Positions 61,656 to 64,000 of a stretch of DNA of 64,000 bases are shown in pieces. A program made the translations under genes and the position numbers. The notes below the pieces were generated by a model, which was not told the origin of the DNA, did not search any database, and saw nothing but the letters and a program-made list of their open reading frames with translations. Position 1 is the stretch's first letter. The number at the start of each line of letters is the position of its first letter. Origin of the DNA: Phaeocystidibacter sp965659415 (GTDB lineage: Bacteria > Bacteroidota > Bacteroidia > Flavobacteriales > Schleiferiaceae); the NCBI GenBank assembly GCA_965659415.1, contig CBFHVA010000005.1, positions 1-64,000 on the forward strand, given 5' to 3'.

Positions 61656-63698
61656 ATGCGTAATTGGATTCTTGTCTTCTTCCTCTTTTTAGGAAGCGTT
61701 CTCAATGCACAGCAAGTCACTCACCATGTTGAAGCGGGTGAAACCTTGTACGGTATTTCGCGATTGTACAATGTGAGTGTTGATGCAATCTTACAAGCAA
61801 ACCCCGTCCTTGAGGAAGGTTTGAAAGAAGGACAAGACATTATCATTCCAAATGCACGTGTAGTTGATGATGTAGAGCGGCTTGAACGTGACGATTCGAA
61901 GTTTGATTACTACACCGTTAGCGCTGGTGAGACGGTTTTTTCTTTGACCCGTGAATGGGGCATACGTTATGAGGACTTATTGGAGTTAAATCCCGAATTG
62001 GCCAACGGGCTACAGGTCGATCAAGTTCTAACACTTCCAGAAGGAACCCTGGGTGAGAGAGTTGACCCGCGCAGCGAGCAAGGCTATATTCCTTATAAAG
62101 TGAGAGCAGGACAAACGATTTTCAGCTTGGTTCGCTCGTTGGAATGGACGGAACAAGATCTGTACGCGGTGAATCCAGAAATTCGAATCGAGGGCTTGAA
62201 AGCGGGGTCGGCGATTTGGATTCCCGATAATGAGACGACTCAAGATTGGATTACTGAAGTAGAAGAAGCAGAAATAGCTCGAACCGATTCACTCGTTAGC
62301 CTAGAAATGCAAATTGCAGATTCGGCCATCGATACCTCAGAAGTTGAAGAGCCTAAGGATACCAGCACAGCGCAAGAGGAACGTGAGGCCCGTTATAAGG
62401 TGGTGAAAATTGAACCCGGACAAGAATGGCCGGATGTGATTCGCTTATACCAAACCTCGAAAGATGAGTTGGTAAGGTTGAATCCCGAGTTAGTAAATGG
62501 ATTGCGCGCTAATCGATTTATTATCGTTCCCAACGTGGTCGAAAGCCCCGAGCTGGATTCCTTGAGTTCAGTAGGTCTGTCCTGGGATCGTGAGTCGCTC
62601 AAATCTCTCCTGCAGGATGAAAAGGTGAAAGTGGCCATTGCACTGCCACTATACCTTGAGGAGAATGACAGTCTAGCTTTGGCTTATCGAGTTGGAGACC
62701 TCGCCCCAAGATTATACCGAAGATCTCAAATGGGTTTTGAGTTCTATTCAGGGCTGAAATTGGCAATGGATTCGTTGACCTCTTATGGTCTCGACATCGA
62801 GGTTAGCGTTTACGATACGCGAAATGATTTGAACCGTGTGCGGTCAATAACTGCAGAGATCGTTGATGAAGGTGATTTTGATTTGGTCATTGGTCCTTTG
62901 TATTCGGCCAATGCAGAAGAAATGGCTCGTTACGCTCCTGAGCAGTGGATTGTATCACCTTTGAGTAGAAGAGTGAATAATCAGAATCGTATGCACCTAG
63001 TGCAAGCCGCTGCTCCCATTTCAGAAGAGCATTTGGCCCTTGCCAACTGGGTTAATGAATATGCCGCTGAGGCCAACCTCATTTTTGTCAGGCGAGACGG
63101 TGAAGATGAAGACAGACGCGTTCAGGGCTTCCTTCAACACTTGGAAGCTTCCGAGGAGCGCAATGTTGAGCAGATGATCATGGGCGAGGATATGTTCAAT
63201 ACTTGGAACGTGAGAAGCTCCTTGGCTGCCGGGAAAATGGACGTATTCGTAGTATTGGATGACGATCCGGTACTTATGGCCAGTTTTGTGAACAGTGCGG
63301 CCTCAATTGGTGATACAAATATTGCACTACTTACTACTAGTCGATTGTTGAGAATGAACACGTTGGAACTCGAAAAGCTCAACCGACTTAACGTGTATAT
63401 GTCAGATGCCGAATACATCGATTATTCTTTGGAAGGTACCAACCTTTTTCTAGCTAAGTACAGAGAACAAATGAAAACGGAACCAGCCCGTTTCGCTTTT
63501 CATGGCTACGACATAGGCATGTATTTTCTGCCCATTTTTGCGCTTGAATATGGTCCTGACGCCTACCCTTGGATGCAAGGCGATGGCATAAGCAAAGCGT
63601 ATTTCTTCCAAGACAGTCCGGCTCACGGTCCAACGAATTCGGGTACTGTTATGCTCAAGTTGGAGGACTTTGTGTGGGTGAGGATTAATAAAAGATAA
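61656..63698 (+). CDS. LysM-repeat protein fused to a type 1 periplasmic-binding fold
   Basis: A 680-residue exported protein. Seen: signal peptide (MRNWILVFFLFLGSVLNAQ); four LysM units (about 22-66, 84-129, 144-190 and 245-293) of the form VxAGETLYGISRLYNVSVDAILQ, the fourth having lost most of the glycine turns; then a type 1 periplasmic-binding fold (about 320-680) with VKVAIALPLYLEE, FYSGLKLAMDSL, DLVIGPLYSANAEEMARYA. LysM binds peptidoglycan and the second part is like amino-acid-binding receptors or lipoprotein LpoA. The pairing suggests a cell-wall-bound sensor or a peptidoglycan synthase regulator (inference). It is co-transcribed with guaA. Confidence 0.88.
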   Translation: MRNWILVFFLFLGSVLNAQQVTHHVEAGETLYGISRLYNVSVDAILQANPVLEEGLKEGQDIIIPNARVVDDVERLERDDSKFDYYTVSAGETVFSLTREWGIRYEDLLELNPELANGLQVDQVLTLPEGTLGERVDPRSEQGYIPYKVRAGQTIFSLVRSLEWTEQDLYAVNPEIRIEGLKAGSAIWIPDNETTQDWITEVEEAEIARTDSLVSLEMQIADSAIDTSEVEEPKDTSTAQEEREARYKVVKIEPGQEWPDVIRLYQTSKDELVRLNPELVNGLRANRFIIVPNVVESPELDSLSSVGLSWDRESLKSLLQDEKVKVAIALPLYLEENDSLALAYRVGDLAPRLYRRSQMGFEFYSGLKLAMDSLTSYGLDIEVSVYDTRNDLNRVRSITAEIVDEGDFDLVIGPLYSANAEEMARYAPEQWIVSPLSRRVNNQNRMHLVQAAAPISEEHLALANWVNEYAAEANLIFVRRDGEDEDRRVQGFLQHLEASEERNVEQMIMGEDMFNTWNVRSSLAAGKMDVFVVLDDDPVLMASFVNSAASIGDTNIALLTTSRLLRMNTLELEKLNRLNVYMSDAEYIDYSLEGTNLFLAKYREQMKTEPARFAFHGYDIGMYFLPIFALEYGPDAYPWMQGDGISKAYFFQDSPAHGPTNSGTVMLKLEDFVWVRINKR

Positions 63699-63723
63699 TT
63701 CCCGTTCAGATTTTGAATTGAGA

Positions 63724-64000
63724 TCAATACTCGTCTTCCTCGTCTCGCAAAGTAGAAGAGAGATAGCTGTTGAATAAATCGTTGAAAAGGAAACCAGTTG
63801 AGAGTCTTTCTCTGCCAAGTTTGGCGTGTTCAGAAAGTCCCCAAAGGACTAGTTCCATGTAGAATGACTTTTCCCGTGAATCGATGGTTTTGATATGGCT
63901 ATCTGTGAAGTGCACTAGCGGCCCTACTTTTTCCAAGGTTGCATGGTAGTCGGCTTGCTTTAAATCATCGCCTAAATCAATGGACTTTCCCTCACCGAAC
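63724..64000 (-). CDS. C-terminal fragment of a magnesium-chelatase-like/MoxR-like AAA ATPase, cut by the window edge
   Basis: The open frame runs to the window's right end with no start. The last 92 residues read from the edge as FGEGKSIDLGDDLKQADYHA and so on, ending in FYMELVLWGLSEHAKLGRERLSTGF, FNDLFNSYLSS and a DEEDEY tail. The pattern agrees with the C-terminal end of the ~500-residue magnesium-chelatase-like ATPase of Bacteroidota (KEFVLWALVEYKQLS in relatives). The ATPase motifs lie outside the window, so the assignment rests on the C-terminal pattern alone. Confidence 0.65.
   Translation of the reverse strand, partial: FGEGKSIDLGDDLKQADYHATLEKVGPLVHFTDSHIKTIDSREKSFYMELVLWGLSEHAKLGRERLSTGFLFNDLFNSYLSSTLRDEEDEY

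Overview
The window is a chromosomal segment of a Bacteroidota member, most likely a flavobacterium of the Cryomorphaceae/Schleiferiaceae type. The assignment rests on several lines read from the sequence: three large secreted proteins with type IX secretion (T9SS) C-terminal sorting domains, a GldI-like PPIase lipoprotein, lineage-typical families (DUF349, DUF368, DUF4159, DUF4294, BshC, CarboxypepD_reg-like/TonB receptor pairs), tRNA genes without encoded CCA, and many copies of the Bacteroidota promoter element TAnnTTTG, often with a TTG/TTTG element 19-21 nt upstream. No rRNA, phage, insertion sequence or CRISPR array was found. The region is mostly core genome.

Layout. 1-3.8 kb: lipoprotein MsrB, a T9SS-exported SGNH hydrolase and an alpha/beta hydrolase. 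3.8-4.1 kb: tRNA-Leu and tRNA-Lys, each with its own terminator. 4.2-8.5 kb: shikimate kinase, nitroreductase, PyrR-like phosphoribosyltransferase, TPMT-like methyltransferase, RlmD and two small conserved proteins. 8.6-11.1 kb: ornithine aminotransferase, a thioredoxin-like protein and two adjacent heptamer-repeat arrays. 11.1-16 kb: a TonB-dependent receptor with a CarboxypepD partner, and an M23 peptidase. 16.1-22.2 kb (+): a ZapB-like coiled coil, ZapA, a 6S-like RNA, RNase Y, a DHH phosphoesterase and three PPIases, two of them cyclophilin-FKBP fusions. 22.4-32 kb (-): tandem PPK2 kinases, UvrB with a DUF349 protein, AroE, DUF368 and a TPR protein. 32.2-36.9 kb: GlmM-like mutase, two class-V PLP enzymes and carbonic anhydrase. 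37-48.6 kb: a type-B T9SS protein, THUMP-like methyltransferase, AI-2E family permease, DUF4159 protein and a 1.7-kilo-residue adhesin. 48.7-57.4 kb: biotin carboxylase, DUF4294, BshC, TauE/SafE permease, a beheaded metallo-beta-lactamase relic, and a divergent cysteine dioxygenase / cysteine-sulfinate-type decarboxylase / Na+ symporter set. 57.7-64 kb: lipoprotein KatG, GuaA, a LysM/periplasmic-binding fusion, and the C-terminus of a magnesium-chelatase-like ATPase.

The most interesting parts are four. First, the cysteine/sulfur neighbourhood at 51-57.4 kb: BshC, TauE/SafE, cysteine dioxygenase, a CSAD/GAD-type decarboxylase and an SSS symporter. It looks like a hypotaurine/taurine-forming unit controlled from an inverted-repeat-rich divergent promoter. 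Second, a rod-like RNA with a perfect 13-bp closing helix between zapA and rny, which fits the flavobacterial 6S RNA. Third, a repeated arrangement in which the TAnnTTTG box sits only 4-7 nt before the start codon, predicting leaderless mRNAs for rlmD, aroK, bshC, guaA and others. Fourth, two neighbouring but unrelated 7-bp periodic arrays after a terminator.
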